Shown in pieces: positions 8,851 through 19,604 of a stretch of DNA of 64,000 nucleotides (within the stretch, counting starts at the first letter, position 1; every line of letters begins with the position of its first letter). Position numbers and translations under genes: made by a program. Below the pieces are notes generated by a model. It did not search any database and was not told the DNA's origin. It saw only the letters and a program-made list of their open reading frames with translations. The DNA lies in contig JBMHBT010000011.1 in NCBI GenBank assembly GCA_049890275.1, forward strand, positions 1-64,000. Direction: 5' to 3'. This DNA is from UBA7374 sp049890275. GTDB taxonomy: Bacteria; Verrucomicrobiota; Verrucomicrobiia; Opitutales; Coraliomargaritaceae.

Positions 8851-9564
8851 TCACTCTTTGGAGGAATCGCCGGAAGATCCGGTGAGAAAGGCTTCTTCGC
8901 GTTCGAGTTGCTCCTCGATGGATGCGTTGACGAGAACGGAGGTGGCAAAGAAAATAACAATGGCGTTGGACATGGCATCTCCCTGAACAAGGCCTTGGAT
9001 GCGCTGGCTGAAATCCTGATTGAGGGTTTCGAGACGGTTGTACAAATCACTCAGGCCCTTGAGGCCCCAGTCGGGGTCACCTCCATTTTTGCGCACGAAG
9101 TATTGCTGAGTGAGGTAGGCACCGATAGTGCGAAAGAGGGTTTCGCGGGTATTGCAAAACGGCAGGTGGAATTGCGCCATGGTCTTGAGTGGATCGAGGA
9201 CGGGGCAACCACTGGTGGCCATAAGGAGGCCGAGGAGGGAGTTGACCCCGACTTGTAAATCGACGTCTCCATGGAAGGTGCGGCGGCTTGTATGGACGGC
9301 TACCTGAACGCGCTCAATGGAAGTTTTTTCAGCAAAGGCTTCGAGTAAATGGTGGATACGGGCGGCGGCCGGACAATGACGCACTTTCTGAGGATCCAGG
9401 GGGCAGCATTTGCATTGGTGGTAGGCCAAAAGGGTCCAATCAGGATGGTCGACTTCCTCTTGTGGATCGACTCTGGTGGTATCGATATCAAAGGCGAGCT
9501 CCTCATCCGGGAGTTGGAAAACGTATCGAACCGTACCTTCTTTAGTCATACTAGTGTGGAGCAT
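8851..9564 (-). CDS. Conserved protein of unknown function (DUF6901-like)
   Basis: A 237-residue soluble protein with no signal peptide. The N-terminal part (VRYVFQLPDEELAFDID) looks like a small beta domain; then a Cys cluster HQCKCCPLD-x7-HCPAA (residues about 49-66) suggests metal binding. The middle contains GVNSLLGLLMATSGCPVLDPLKTMAQFHLPF, and the C-terminal half is helical (LSDLYNRLETLNQDFSQRI). I recall this pattern from a family listed as DUF6901, but the name is from memory. Two starts are possible: ATG 9564 or ATG 9549 (MTKEGTVRY); neither has a clear ribosome site. It lies 72 bp upstream of dnaX on the same strand. Confidence 0.55.
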   Translation of the reverse strand: MLHTSMTKEGTVRYVFQLPDEELAFDIDTTRVDPQEEVDHPDWTLLAYHQCKCCPLDPQKVRHCPAAARIHHLLEAFAEKTSIERVQVAVHTSRRTFHGDVDLQVGVNSLLGLLMATSGCPVLDPLKTMAQFHLPFCNTRETLFRTIGAYLTQQYFVRKNGGDPDWGLKGLSDLYNRLETLNQDFSQRIQGLVQGDAMSNAIVIFFATSVLVNASIEEQLEREEAFLTGSSGDSSKE

Positions 9565-9636
9565 GGGCCGGGGATGCCCGCTGGCAAACGAATTGTTGCG
9601 CCGGGAAAGGGACTAGAGAGAAACATCCGCCCTGAT

Positions 9637-9759
9637 TCAGGAAGAGCGGCGGCGGAGCATAAGGCAGACCCAGGCAATGGAAGCCAAAATCATGGCTGAG
9701 GTGCCGGCAAGCCCGGAGCCCAGTTCAGCAAGAAACATCATGAATGCGATTGTGCTCAT
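9637..9759 (-). CDS. Possible 40-residue small membrane protein
   Basis: An ATG at 9759 opens 40 codons ending in TGA at 9637. The product has a single hydrophobic stretch from about residue 3 to 35 with a few small residues, then LRRRSS, matching a one- or two-segment membrane peptide with the positive end inside. It lies between metG and the unknown gene at 8851, same strand. There is no clear ribosome-binding site and no known homologue that I recognise, so it may be chance. Confidence 0.35.
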   Translation of the reverse strand: MSTIAFMMFLAELGSGLAGTSAMILASIAWVCLMLRRRSS

Positions 9760-9838
9760 TAGAAAACACGTTCGCAGATAGATGTTTCATTTTGGCGAAT
9801 GGTATACGCCAAACAAGCAACAATTGGTAAAGTGAGAG

Positions 9839-11377
<1,539 letters not shown>

Positions 11378-11446
11378 AGTCTGTGGGCCACTTGGGCACA
11401 ATTGAGCTAAAGCGTCAAGACACTGAACTGCCCGTTTTGAAGGGTT

Positions 11447-12916
11447 TCAGCGAATGCCCTCGACGATGAACTGCCTCCGGCCTTTCCAAATACCAATCCG
11501 CACGACCCAGTTTTCGGACTGCCCTTCGCTCAGACGGGCAAACAATTCCGGATCGGGAACATAAGCGGGCCAGTGGACCCCATCTACTTGGATACAGAGG
11601 GGCCGCAGGCTAGTGATACGACCCGAAACCGAATAAAAAACACCCAGATATGGATCGAGGTCGGCGTCGGCGACTTGACTCAAAAAGGAGCCATCCATCG
11701 GGTGCAGATCCTTTGCGGCATCATGAGGAAGGGGAAATGCAAACGCTGGAACCGGGCCAAACGAGGCGGGCTTCAGAAACTCGACCGGCGCAAGGGAGAA
11801 CCGAGCGTATACGGGAAAATGGTCGGAGAACCCACCCCCTCGGCGACCAGCGAAGCTCCAGCGAAACGGTCGGCCCAGAGCATCTGCGTTGAGTCCGATT
11901 TCCGCGAATTTGTCGAAACTGTTGTCCACATAGGCAATGCCTTTCCTGTCATAGAGTCCACGACTGACGATCAGGTGCATGAGGCTACCGCACTTGCCGC
12001 GCCATACATCGGAGTAACGCTGCTCTGGCGGCAGTTCATACCAGAGGTTGTAAAGAGCCGGGCCGTCTGCCTTGCGAACGGCTTCCTCATTTCCCTGTGA
12101 GTCAAGGATATGGTTGATTCCGGTAATACGAAGATCCGGAAAAAGAGCCGCTTGGTTGTAATGCGAGTTGAGATCACCGCCAATGATGATATCCGCCTGC
12201 GGATCCTTATCCAGTCGCTGATCGATTAAGTCTTTCAGAACATGTGCATTGGCCACCCGAATAGGCTCGCGCTGAGGATTGGAAGCACCGGACTTCCAAT
12301 GATTGACGTAGACATAGAGAGGGTGGCCATCGATCTCGAGAGTGGCCTCAATAATGGCACGAGCTCTAGGGATGGAGTGGTACTCGGCTGTGGTAATAGG
12401 AAAACGGGAAAAGAGCGCATTCACATGAGCGATCCCGCCTGGCTCCGTCTCCGCCGGAGGACAGGCGATCGCATAGCCCCGCAGACCCGCGTCGTACATC
12501 GCTTTGAGCAACCAAGCCTGTGCGGGAAGACCCGCATATTGTGGATTCCAATCACTCGTCAACATCGCCTCTACCGAGGTCTCCCTATAACGATTCAAAA
12601 ACTCTTCGGGCTGCCCCATTCCACTCTCTGGAGTCAAATCGCCCTCCAATTCCTGAAAGAGAATGATGTCCGGACCTTCACCATCATTGAACGCAGACAA
12701 AACGCGGACGATGTTTTGCAACTTCGTGAGCAACTGGAAACGACTGTACGCAAAGGGCTTTCCTGTACCGAGACGATAGTCCTCAAAGAGAGAGCATTCG
12801 TCCAAGTCGAAGAGGTTTTCCACATTGTAGGCGACGGCGGTATATTCACTCGCCGACAGATGGTAAGGCCGAAGCAGGAACAATAGGAGTAAGAAGCAGG
12901 AACCCAAGCGATTCAT
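11447..12916 (-). CDS. Secreted endonuclease/exonuclease/phosphatase family protein
   Basis: About 489 residues. A signal peptide (CFLLLLFLLRPYHLSASE) is followed by the family fold: VAYNVENLFDLDE at the start, IILFQELEG with the metal-binding Glu, HWKSGASNPQ, IIIGGDLNSHYNQ, and SDHFPVYARF with the terminal catalytic His. The substrate may be DNA, RNA or a phosphoester outside the cytoplasm and cannot be read from sequence. After about residue 370 there is an extra roughly 110-residue C-terminal domain (YLGVFYSVSGRITSL ... VVRIGIWKGRRQFIVEGI) of unknown role, possibly an OB-like or beta domain. The start is ATG 12916 because the signal follows it directly. metG lies 69 bp downstream. Confidence 0.8.
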   Translation of the reverse strand: MNRLGSCFLLLLFLLRPYHLSASEYTAVAYNVENLFDLDECSLFEDYRLGTGKPFAYSRFQLLTKLQNIVRVLSAFNDGEGPDIILFQELEGDLTPESGMGQPEEFLNRYRETSVEAMLTSDWNPQYAGLPAQAWLLKAMYDAGLRGYAIACPPAETEPGGIAHVNALFSRFPITTAEYHSIPRARAIIEATLEIDGHPLYVYVNHWKSGASNPQREPIRVANAHVLKDLIDQRLDKDPQADIIIGGDLNSHYNQAALFPDLRITGINHILDSQGNEEAVRKADGPALYNLWYELPPEQRYSDVWRGKCGSLMHLIVSRGLYDRKGIAYVDNSFDKFAEIGLNADALGRPFRWSFAGRRGGGFSDHFPVYARFSLAPVEFLKPASFGPVPAFAFPLPHDAAKDLHPMDGSFLSQVADADLDPYLGVFYSVSGRITSLRPLCIQVDGVHWPAYVPDPELFARLSEGQSENWVVRIGIWKGRRQFIVEGIR

Positions 12917-13162
12917 CGCACTCAACAGAATCCAGACTTCAGGGAATCATGGCAATGCCAGACTCTTCCAGCCCGAAAACCTCACTGCTTTGGTGCAAAG
13001 GCTTTTTATTGCTTTAGACTGAAGAGCTTGTGCATTTTTTTACTCACTCGGCCGAAGCAGACGAAATTAAGGTAACGCGTTGTACACCCAAGGGTTCAAT
13101 CATAGAGCAGGAGAATTCTATCCCCGCTTGCTATCTACGGAAAATCCACTTTTTATGTGAGT

Positions 13163-13423
13163 ATGCCTAAAGTAACTTTCAAAAAATCCGGCCTTGAGGC
13201 CGATTGGACCGGAAACGAAGAGAGCTTCCTGGAACTCGGAGAAGAGAATGGCCTCGATCTCGACTTCGGTTGCCGAATGGGAAACTGCACCGCCTGCCAG
13301 CAAACTCTGGTCTCCGGAGAAGTCGAATACCCGACGGGACATACCGGTGAGCCGGACGAAGGTAAAATCCTCCTCTGCTGCTGCCAGCCGAAGGATGGTA
13401 GCGACGTAGTGATCGACGCGTAG
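13163..13423 (+). CDS. 2Fe-2S ferredoxin
   Basis: An 86-residue plant-type ferredoxin, a cytoplasmic electron carrier. The cluster ligands are visible in GCRMGNCTACQ (C-x4-C-x2-C) and in ILLCCCQP near the C-terminus, which supplies the fourth Cys. Length and order fit the fer2 fold. ATG 13163 gives MPKVTFKKSG; GTG 13157 just upstream is in frame and equally possible. The gene is monocistronic: a hairpin follows at once. The partner enzyme is not in the neighbourhood. Confidence 0.85.
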   Translation: MPKVTFKKSGLEADWTGNEESFLELGEENGLDLDFGCRMGNCTACQQTLVSGEVEYPTGHTGEPDEGKILLCCCQPKDGSDVVIDA

Positions 13424-13472
13424 CCCGAAAATCTGCACGCTTTAGCGAAAGCATTTTTACAGTTTCGGGCTA
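13421..13472 (+). terminator. Nested hairpin terminator after ferredoxin
   Basis: An inner stem GCTTT/AAAGC (13439-13443 with 13448-13452, loop AGCG) is followed by ATTTTTA. An outer pair TAGCCCGAAA (13421-13430) with TTTCGGGCTA (13463-13472) encloses it and includes the ferredoxin stop codon. It could serve both strands. Confidence 0.6.
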
Positions 13473-13569
13473 AAGTGTGGATTCAATATGCCAAAGTGCA
13501 GCCTGTCGGTCTTCGTTTTGGCCGTAGCCTCGGCCTACAAATATGACATGGCGGCCTTGCCACATCGAC

Positions 13570-15129
13570 CTACCACCAAGCCTCGGCCTGCACACCAGCG
13601 CTGAATCCTTCGGTCTCATCTGCATAACTATCCGGAGCGACTAAGCCTTCAAAGTCGTCGCTCCAGAGCGCATAAGTCATGAAGAAGCGCAAAACAGGCC
13701 GTTGAAAATAACCCTTACCCGGGGCGATCTGCGGTGCGATGGTGAATTTATACAACTCGCCGGATCCATTGAGATCGGAGTCCGTATGATCGAAGCCAGC
13801 CTCCAAAGCCAGCGACAAGTAATCGTCGATCTGATAAATCGGGCGGAGACCAAAGGACCACCACTCGATTTCTGATGCCTCGAGTAATCCTACATCCAAA
13901 TGATCATAGAGAGCGGTCGCTTGGAGACTCCATTTTTCAGAGGGCTCCAGCACTAGATCGTTGACCAGACGAAAATGAGAGATCTCTCCGTAATCCACTT
14001 TTGTTAGCGGATCCCCCTCGACCGCTTCATAGGCACCAAAGTCCGGCTCGTTAGAACGGAAATTAGCCGCGGCTCTGAATCCGTACTGAATCATCGCTCG
14101 GTTGTAGCCACCGTCGGCAAAAGTCGCCTCATGCAATAAGCCGAAGGCCGCACCGCTACCCCCATCTATAGATATATTCCGCCCATTCGGACGCTCCGTA
14201 TCCTGCACATGAGCCAAATTGATCCAGACCATCCCCTCTCCGCCCGGGAGTGCCAAGTCGGACAAACGCAGATCCAAACTGTTCTTCGCATTGATCACCG
14301 TGTCATCGACAATCTCCGTACTCCCCTGCAACTCATCAATCGTACCGCCCAACCAAGCGATGGAGAGCGAGCCCCAATCGTCTACATCGATGGACTCGAC
14401 CCCCCCACCGTAGCCGCTCATATCGAGGTAAAAGAAATCATTCATGTGTACGCTGTAACTATGGTAGTAGCGTTGTCCGGCCCAAATTTTAGCCGAAGGT
14501 TGAGCGTCCCAGACACCTTCTGCCATCGCGTAGGCCTCGCGGATGGAAAAGGTTGAATCGGTCGCGTCCTGGTTATCCGGCACAACATAGGCCGGCAAAA
14601 AGCCGATATGAAAATGTGTGTCTTCCGGTAAATCCAGCTCCGGAAAGTGATAGGCAAATTTTGTTTCGACATAGGTTTCCGTTTCATTCCCTAGGCGATA
14701 CTTGGACTGTGCATTCGGTGCTTTGAAAGAGGCCATGGTCTGCCCATTACCGTCGACTCCAAACCCGGAGCGAAAATAGCCACTGTATTCTAAACCGCTA
14801 TTCGCTTTCCGTGCAGATAGATCCGACTCAAGGCGGGTCAGGCGCTCTTCGTGAGTTGCACCACTTGTTGGCAACACTCGTACATTGAACTCTGTGGAAA
14901 GCGGATCCGTATGAGAACGCTCCGATTCCAATTCAAGGACACGATTTTCCAGTTGCTGAATTTGTGCTTCATAAGACTGGCGCATCCGGGCGATTTCATT
15001 GCGCAGCTCGACCAATGGATCCGAAGCTGGATTTACCTCAGCGGTCAGGTCGACTGTTAAAAAAAGAAATAGAAATAGTGCAGAATGGATGCACCGAAGG
15101 AATGACGGGGAGATGGATGAGGTCGGCAT
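13570..15129 (-). CDS. LamB-type outer membrane porin
   Basis: A 519-residue outer-membrane protein. A signal peptide (SALFLFLFLTVDLTAE) is followed by a coiled-coil stretch (residues about 38-70: LVELRNEIARMRQSYEAQIQQ and onward), then GLEYSGYFRSGFGVDGNG, the usual entry to a maltoporin-like barrel. The rest alternates beta strands with Tyr/Trp girdles (KIWAGQRYYHS, DFFYLDMSGYGGG) and ends in a short strand terminating with WW. The GQRYY and LDMSGYGGGVE motifs match the LamB family, so uptake of an oligosaccharide is likely; the sugar is not known. The N-terminal coiled coil resembles those tethering porins to peptidoglycan (inference). Flanked by divergent or unrelated genes. Confidence 0.8.
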   Translation of the reverse strand: MPTSSISPSFLRCIHSALFLFLFLTVDLTAEVNPASDPLVELRNEIARMRQSYEAQIQQLENRVLELESERSHTDPLSTEFNVRVLPTSGATHEERLTRLESDLSARKANSGLEYSGYFRSGFGVDGNGQTMASFKAPNAQSKYRLGNETETYVETKFAYHFPELDLPEDTHFHIGFLPAYVVPDNQDATDSTFSIREAYAMAEGVWDAQPSAKIWAGQRYYHSYSVHMNDFFYLDMSGYGGGVESIDVDDWGSLSIAWLGGTIDELQGSTEIVDDTVINAKNSLDLRLSDLALPGGEGMVWINLAHVQDTERPNGRNISIDGGSGAAFGLLHEATFADGGYNRAMIQYGFRAAANFRSNEPDFGAYEAVEGDPLTKVDYGEISHFRLVNDLVLEPSEKWSLQATALYDHLDVGLLEASEIEWWSFGLRPIYQIDDYLSLALEAGFDHTDSDLNGSGELYKFTIAPQIAPGKGYFQRPVLRFFMTYALWSDDFEGLVAPDSYADETEGFSAGVQAEAWW

Positions 15130-15213
15130 CGTTCTACTTCTAGAAAAACTAGCATATGCGTCAACCGCCGATTGTATACCGCGCGATAGCCGTGCAACCG
15201 GTGCCCGTAAACA

Positions 15214-16002
15214 CTACGAACCGGAAATCTCGATGCGCTGAAAAGCGCTGGCAAGTCCATTGCCGGGATCCAGATCGACCGAACATCCGGAAAGCCGAAG
15301 ATCCCCCTCAGCCACGGGGAAACGACGCTTCATTCCATCTAGAAAAGTCTGCACAACTTCGTTTGTGCTGCGCCCCAAAACCGAGGCATAAGGACCACAC
15401 ATACCGGCATCACTCATATAAGCTGTGCCCCCCGGCAGGACCCGGCCATCTGCCGTCGGCACATGGGTATGGGTGCCAACCACCGCTGCCACCCGTCCAT
15501 CCAAATGCCAACCCAAAGCAATCTTTTCCGAAGTCGCCTCCATATGGGCCTCAACAAAGACAGCGTCACATTGGCCAGATAGCTCTTCGATCTTTTCGTC
15601 GGCGGTACGAAAGGGGCAGGACTCTGCTTTCAAGCCCATAAAGTTGCGCCCGAGCACGGTGAAGAGGCCGAGGCGAAAATCGCCCCGCTCGATCACAAGA
15701 TGCGTGCGCCCGGGGTTACAGGAGGGAAGATTCGCCGGCCGACAAACCGAGGGAAGGCTATCCATCTCGTTTTCAAAATTCTTTTGATCCCATACATGGT
15801 CACCCAAAGTGATTGCATCGACTCCACCGGAAAGGAGTTCATTGGCGATCTTTGCCGTGATCCCAGCACCCCCTGCCGCATTTTCCCCATTGACGACAAC
15901 AAAATCTGCGGAGAGTGACTCCCGCAGTTCGGGCAAACGCTCGAGCAAATAAGTTCGCCCGGGGCGGCCCACGATATCACCGAGAAAAAGCAATTTAGGC
16001 AT
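15214..16002 (-). CDS. YmdB-type metallophosphoesterase (TIGR00282 family)
   Basis: A 262-residue cytoplasmic phosphoesterase. It starts MPKLLFLGDIVGRPGR and has VVNGENAAGGAGIT, ITLGDHVWDQ, EAHMEATSEKIALGWHLDGRV and GTHTHVPTADGRVLPGGTAYMSDAGM, the metal-binding set of the family whose Bacillus member YmdB hydrolyses cyclic nucleotides. The Opitutia substrate is not known. Start ATG 16002 is preceded by GGAG. A longer reading to 16143 exists but would be full of basic residues not seen in the family. The gene is divergent from ilvB with about 158 bp between. Confidence 0.88.
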   Translation of the reverse strand: MPKLLFLGDIVGRPGRTYLLERLPELRESLSADFVVVNGENAAGGAGITAKIANELLSGGVDAITLGDHVWDQKNFENEMDSLPSVCRPANLPSCNPGRTHLVIERGDFRLGLFTVLGRNFMGLKAESCPFRTADEKIEELSGQCDAVFVEAHMEATSEKIALGWHLDGRVAAVVGTHTHVPTADGRVLPGGTAYMSDAGMCGPYASVLGRSTNEVVQTFLDGMKRRFPVAEGDLRLSGCSVDLDPGNGLASAFQRIEISGS

Positions 16003-16160
16003 GCTCCATTTGATGGCAGAAATGCCCTGCAGCGGCAAGCTCGCAGTCAAAGGAGCTTTGCTTACAGGCTTGATTCGGAGGCGTTTTGCTGTCTTTTTCC
16101 TTGCCTTTCCGTTGCGAACACAAGCCAAACGGAACCGATACACTCAAAACATACACCATC

Positions 16161-17957
16161 ATGAACACCGAAAAAGCCATCGACTTTCCGCAACAGGACC
16201 AAGTAGGTCCGGAAATGAAAGGCGCCGATGTACTCGTCGCCGCTCTCGAACGCGAAGGCGTGGATGTGGTGTATGCCTATCCCGGAGGCGCTTCTCTGGA
16301 GCTGCACCAAGCACTGACTAAGAGTGAGCAGATCCGCACGATCCTACCCCGCTTTGAGCAGGGCGGCGGCTTCATGGCCCACGGCCATGCCCGCGTCACC
16401 GGCAAGCCAGCTGTTTGCATGGCTACCTCCGGGCCCGGTGCAACGAACCTAGTGACCTGCATCGCGGATGCTTTCATGGACAGCATTCCGCTGATTGCGA
16501 TCACCGGACAGGTCTACCAACAGTTTATCGGCAAGGCCGCCTTTCAGGAAACCGACTTCTACGGAATGACGCTTCCCATCGTGAAGCATTCCTATCTCGT
16601 CCTGGAAAAGGAAGATCTGCCCCGTATCATCAAAGAAGCCTTCCATATCGCTGGCTCCGGACGACCCGGCCCCGTCGTGATCGATATTCCCAAAGATGTG
16701 CAGCAAGCCATCTTTGCTCCCACTTTCCCCGGTTCAATTGAATTACCCGGCTATCAGGGAGATGTGACTCTACCGAAAGCTGAAGACGAAAAGCTGGCAC
16801 CCGTGCTGGAAATGATTCAAAAAGCCGAGCGCCCGGTACTCTACACCGGTGGTGGTATTATCTCGGGAGACGCTCATCTCGAACTACGCGAATTCGCCGA
16901 ACTCACGGGTCTGCCTGTGGCCTCGACGCTTATGGGGCTCGGTGCCTTTGATGCCGAACACCCGCAATCTCTTTACTGGTTCGGTATGCACGGAACTGTT
17001 GCCGGTAACTGGGCTGTCTGCGATAGCGACTTGTTGATCTGCGCGGGCGCTCGATTCGATGACCGTATCACCGGAAAGGTCGACGTATTTGCCCCCGATG
17101 CGACGATTGTCCACATCGACATCGACGTCTCTGAGCACAACAAGAACAAGCGGGTTCAATACCCCATCCACTCGGATATCAAACACGCGCTCGGTCGTCT
17201 CTGTGAGTTGGCCAAAGGCAAGGACTTCACCAAGCCCGACATTTCGGCCTGGATGAACAGTATCAATGAATGGAAGACGCAACATCCATTCTCCTACGAC
17301 AAGGGCGAACACATCACACAGCAGGAAGCCGTTGAAGTTCTCTACGAAGAGACCCAAGGTGACGCCATTATCACAACCGGTGTGGGCCAGCACCAGATGT
17401 GGGCCGCTCAGTTTTTTAAATTCCGCGAACCGCGGACTTATATCAGTTCGCTCGGCCTCGGCACAATGGGCTTTGGCCTCCCCGCTGCCCTCGGTGCTAA
17501 AGTCGCCCGTCCGGACAAGCTCGTGGTCAATATTGATGGCGACGGTTGCTTCCTCATGAACGTGCAAGAACTGGGCACGGCAAAGATTGAAAAGATCAAC
17601 GCCAAGACCATTATTTTAAACAATCAGCACCTCGGAATGGTGGTACAGTGGGAAGACCTAATGTACGACAGCGTGCGCGGCCAAACCATCCTTTGTGATA
17701 AAGACAACATCGGCGGGCCCGACAATGTCGATGCGCTCTATCCGGACTTCGTCAAGATCGCCGAAGGGTTTGGTGTAGCCGGTCGCCGTGTGATCCAACG
17801 CGAAGACCTACGCGATGCCATCCGTGAGATGATCGAGCATGACGGCCCCTATGTACTGGAAGTTGTCGTGCCCTACACGGAACACGTTCTCCCGATGATC
17901 AAGCAAGGGCTCTCGGCCAAGGAAATCCTCCTGACCTCAGACACACCCAAAAGCTAA
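16161..17957 (+). CDS. ilvB: Acetolactate synthase, large (catalytic) subunit
   Basis: A 598-residue ThDP enzyme for the first common step of valine, leucine and isoleucine synthesis. It has MKGADVLVAALEREGVDVVYAYPGGAS, the catalytic Glu in PRFEQGGGFMAHGHARVTGKP, the FAD-binding middle domain (GARFDDRITGK) and the ThDP motif NIDGDGCFLMNVQEL ... ILNNQHLGMV. Length is normal for the anabolic enzyme. ATG 16161 follows a plausible leader. The regulatory small subunit (IlvH/IlvN) is not next to it: the following gene is on the other strand. The gene must therefore rely on a small subunit encoded elsewhere or work alone. Confidence 0.93.
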   Translation: MNTEKAIDFPQQDQVGPEMKGADVLVAALEREGVDVVYAYPGGASLELHQALTKSEQIRTILPRFEQGGGFMAHGHARVTGKPAVCMATSGPGATNLVTCIADAFMDSIPLIAITGQVYQQFIGKAAFQETDFYGMTLPIVKHSYLVLEKEDLPRIIKEAFHIAGSGRPGPVVIDIPKDVQQAIFAPTFPGSIELPGYQGDVTLPKAEDEKLAPVLEMIQKAERPVLYTGGGIISGDAHLELREFAELTGLPVASTLMGLGAFDAEHPQSLYWFGMHGTVAGNWAVCDSDLLICAGARFDDRITGKVDVFAPDATIVHIDIDVSEHNKNKRVQYPIHSDIKHALGRLCELAKGKDFTKPDISAWMNSINEWKTQHPFSYDKGEHITQQEAVEVLYEETQGDAIITTGVGQHQMWAAQFFKFREPRTYISSLGLGTMGFGLPAALGAKVARPDKLVVNIDGDGCFLMNVQELGTAKIEKINAKTIILNNQHLGMVVQWEDLMYDSVRGQTILCDKDNIGGPDNVDALYPDFVKIAEGFGVAGRRVIQREDLRDAIREMIEHDGPYVLEVVVPYTEHVLPMIKQGLSAKEILLTSDTPKS

Positions 17958-17972
17958 TCTGAATCCAGCGGG

Positions 17973-19592
17973 TCAAAGCAGAGCGCGGATCGTCTCCAGA
18001 CTGTCTGCCTCGCTGGCCGGTTTGTCGACACGCCAACGCAGGATGCGGGGAAACCGCACGGCAATGCCGGACTTGTGGCGCTTCGACTCTCCGATTCCCT
18101 CAAAGGCAATTTCAAAGACCAGTTCCGGATCGACTACCCGGACTGGCCCGTGCTTGTCCCGCGTATGCTGGCGAATCCAGCGATCCACCCGTCGGATTTC
18201 CGCATCGCTCAAGCCGGAATACGCTTTGGCAAAAGGAACAAGTGCTGCGCCGTCCCAGACCGAAAAGGTATAGTCGGTATACAACCCGGCGCGGCGACCG
18301 TGCCCCTGCTGGGCATAAACCAGCACGGCATCGACGGAATACGGCTCCACCTTCCACTTCCACCAGTCACCCTTCTTTCGCCCCGCCCCATAAGGAACAC
18401 TCTTGCGCTTGAGCATTAAGCCCTCGACTGCGCGCTCCCGAGAAGACTCCCGAGCCGCAACCACCTCGTCCCAATTTTCGCCCTCGACGAGCGGTGAACA
18501 AAGCAGCAAGGCTTCGTTCTGCTGTTGGCAAAAAGACTCCAATGTGGAACGACGTTCCTCTGTCGAATCCATACGACAATCACGGCCTTCGATTTCCAGA
18601 CAATCATAAGCCATAAAGACAACGGGAACCTCACGGCACAGTTTTGGCCCCGCACTCTTTCGCCCGAGACGCCGCTGCAAGTCCCCAAAACCACTCGGCT
18701 TCTCTGCCTCTGCTTTCCACACCAGAATCTCCCCGTCCAGCACCACATCTCCCACCCAACGAGATGCGGCCTCAACAATCTCCGGAAATACCCCGCCAAT
18801 CATTTCCTCACCGCGCGACCAAAGCAAAGTCTCGGCCCCACGCTTGATCAACTGAGCACGAATCCCATCCCACTTCCACTCGACCTGCCAGTCCTCCAGC
18901 GGCCCCAGCAAATCAGCCGGCCCGACAACCGTCGTCTCCAAAGGATACGCCAGACAAAAAGGATAAGGCCGCGCAGGGTCCTCTACATCCGCGTCTACAG
19001 GCAAAAGCAGTGCGCCATAACTCCCCGCTGTCGGTTGCCAGTCCCCCATCAAACGGTGTGCCATCACCGCCACCTCGACCTCCGAGACTTCCGATAGAGC
19101 ACGAGTCACCAGTGTGCGACTCACCCCCACACGAAAGCCTCCGGTTATCAGCTTATTCAAAACGAGGCATTGCCGTGCATCCAGACTCGACCAAAAGCCG
19201 CAAAGCGCCCCCTCTTTCTCTTCCGCTTCCATCTCCCGCAGGGGAAGAATGTGCTGCTCGACAAAATCACTCAGGGAAATGGGCTCTTGCTCCTTTGCCT
19301 CATCGGGCGTCACTCGATTACCCAGTAAGAGAGCCAGCGTCTCGGCCAAATCGCCGACATGATCGTAGCACTCCTCCACCATCCACTCCGGATAGCCACA
19401 GGCACGCCCCGCCCATTGGCGAAATTCCTTTGCAGCAACTGTTCGCTTCAAACGATTGCCGATCAGAAAATAAACCGCCCAAGCCGCATCTGCCGCCGGT
19501 GCCTCCAAGAAATAACTCCGTAAGGCCGACAACTTGTTCGTCGTCCGGTTGGAAGCATCCAACTCAAAATATAAATCCGTGAAACGCCGCAT
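17973..19592 (-). CDS. ATP-dependent DNA ligase (LigB-type, end-repair associated)
   Basis: A 539-residue ATP-dependent ligase. The nucleotidyl lysine is in EWKWDGIRAQ (motif I, KxDG), with DGEILVWK (motif III), EGLMLKRK (motif IV) and DWWKWKV (motif V). An N-terminal DNA-binding domain (residues 1-210) and a C-terminal OB domain (SVDAVLVYAQQGHGRR) flank the core. The size and domain order match the bacterial ligase family (TIGR04120) that usually sits with an MBL-fold exonuclease and often a helicase. Here the exonuclease gene lies immediately upstream, 12 bp away, on the same strand; no helicase is present. Such sets are proposed to act in DNA repair. Confidence 0.88.
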   Translation of the reverse strand: MRRFTDLYFELDASNRTTNKLSALRSYFLEAPAADAAWAVYFLIGNRLKRTVAAKEFRQWAGRACGYPEWMVEECYDHVGDLAETLALLLGNRVTPDEAKEQEPISLSDFVEQHILPLREMEAEEKEGALCGFWSSLDARQCLVLNKLITGGFRVGVSRTLVTRALSEVSEVEVAVMAHRLMGDWQPTAGSYGALLLPVDADVEDPARPYPFCLAYPLETTVVGPADLLGPLEDWQVEWKWDGIRAQLIKRGAETLLWSRGEEMIGGVFPEIVEAASRWVGDVVLDGEILVWKAEAEKPSGFGDLQRRLGRKSAGPKLCREVPVVFMAYDCLEIEGRDCRMDSTEERRSTLESFCQQQNEALLLCSPLVEGENWDEVVAARESSRERAVEGLMLKRKSVPYGAGRKKGDWWKWKVEPYSVDAVLVYAQQGHGRRAGLYTDYTFSVWDGAALVPFAKAYSGLSDAEIRRVDRWIRQHTRDKHGPVRVVDPELVFEIAFEGIGESKRHKSGIAVRFPRILRWRVDKPASEADSLETIRALL

Positions 19593-19604
19593 CTCAAACT
19601 ACCT

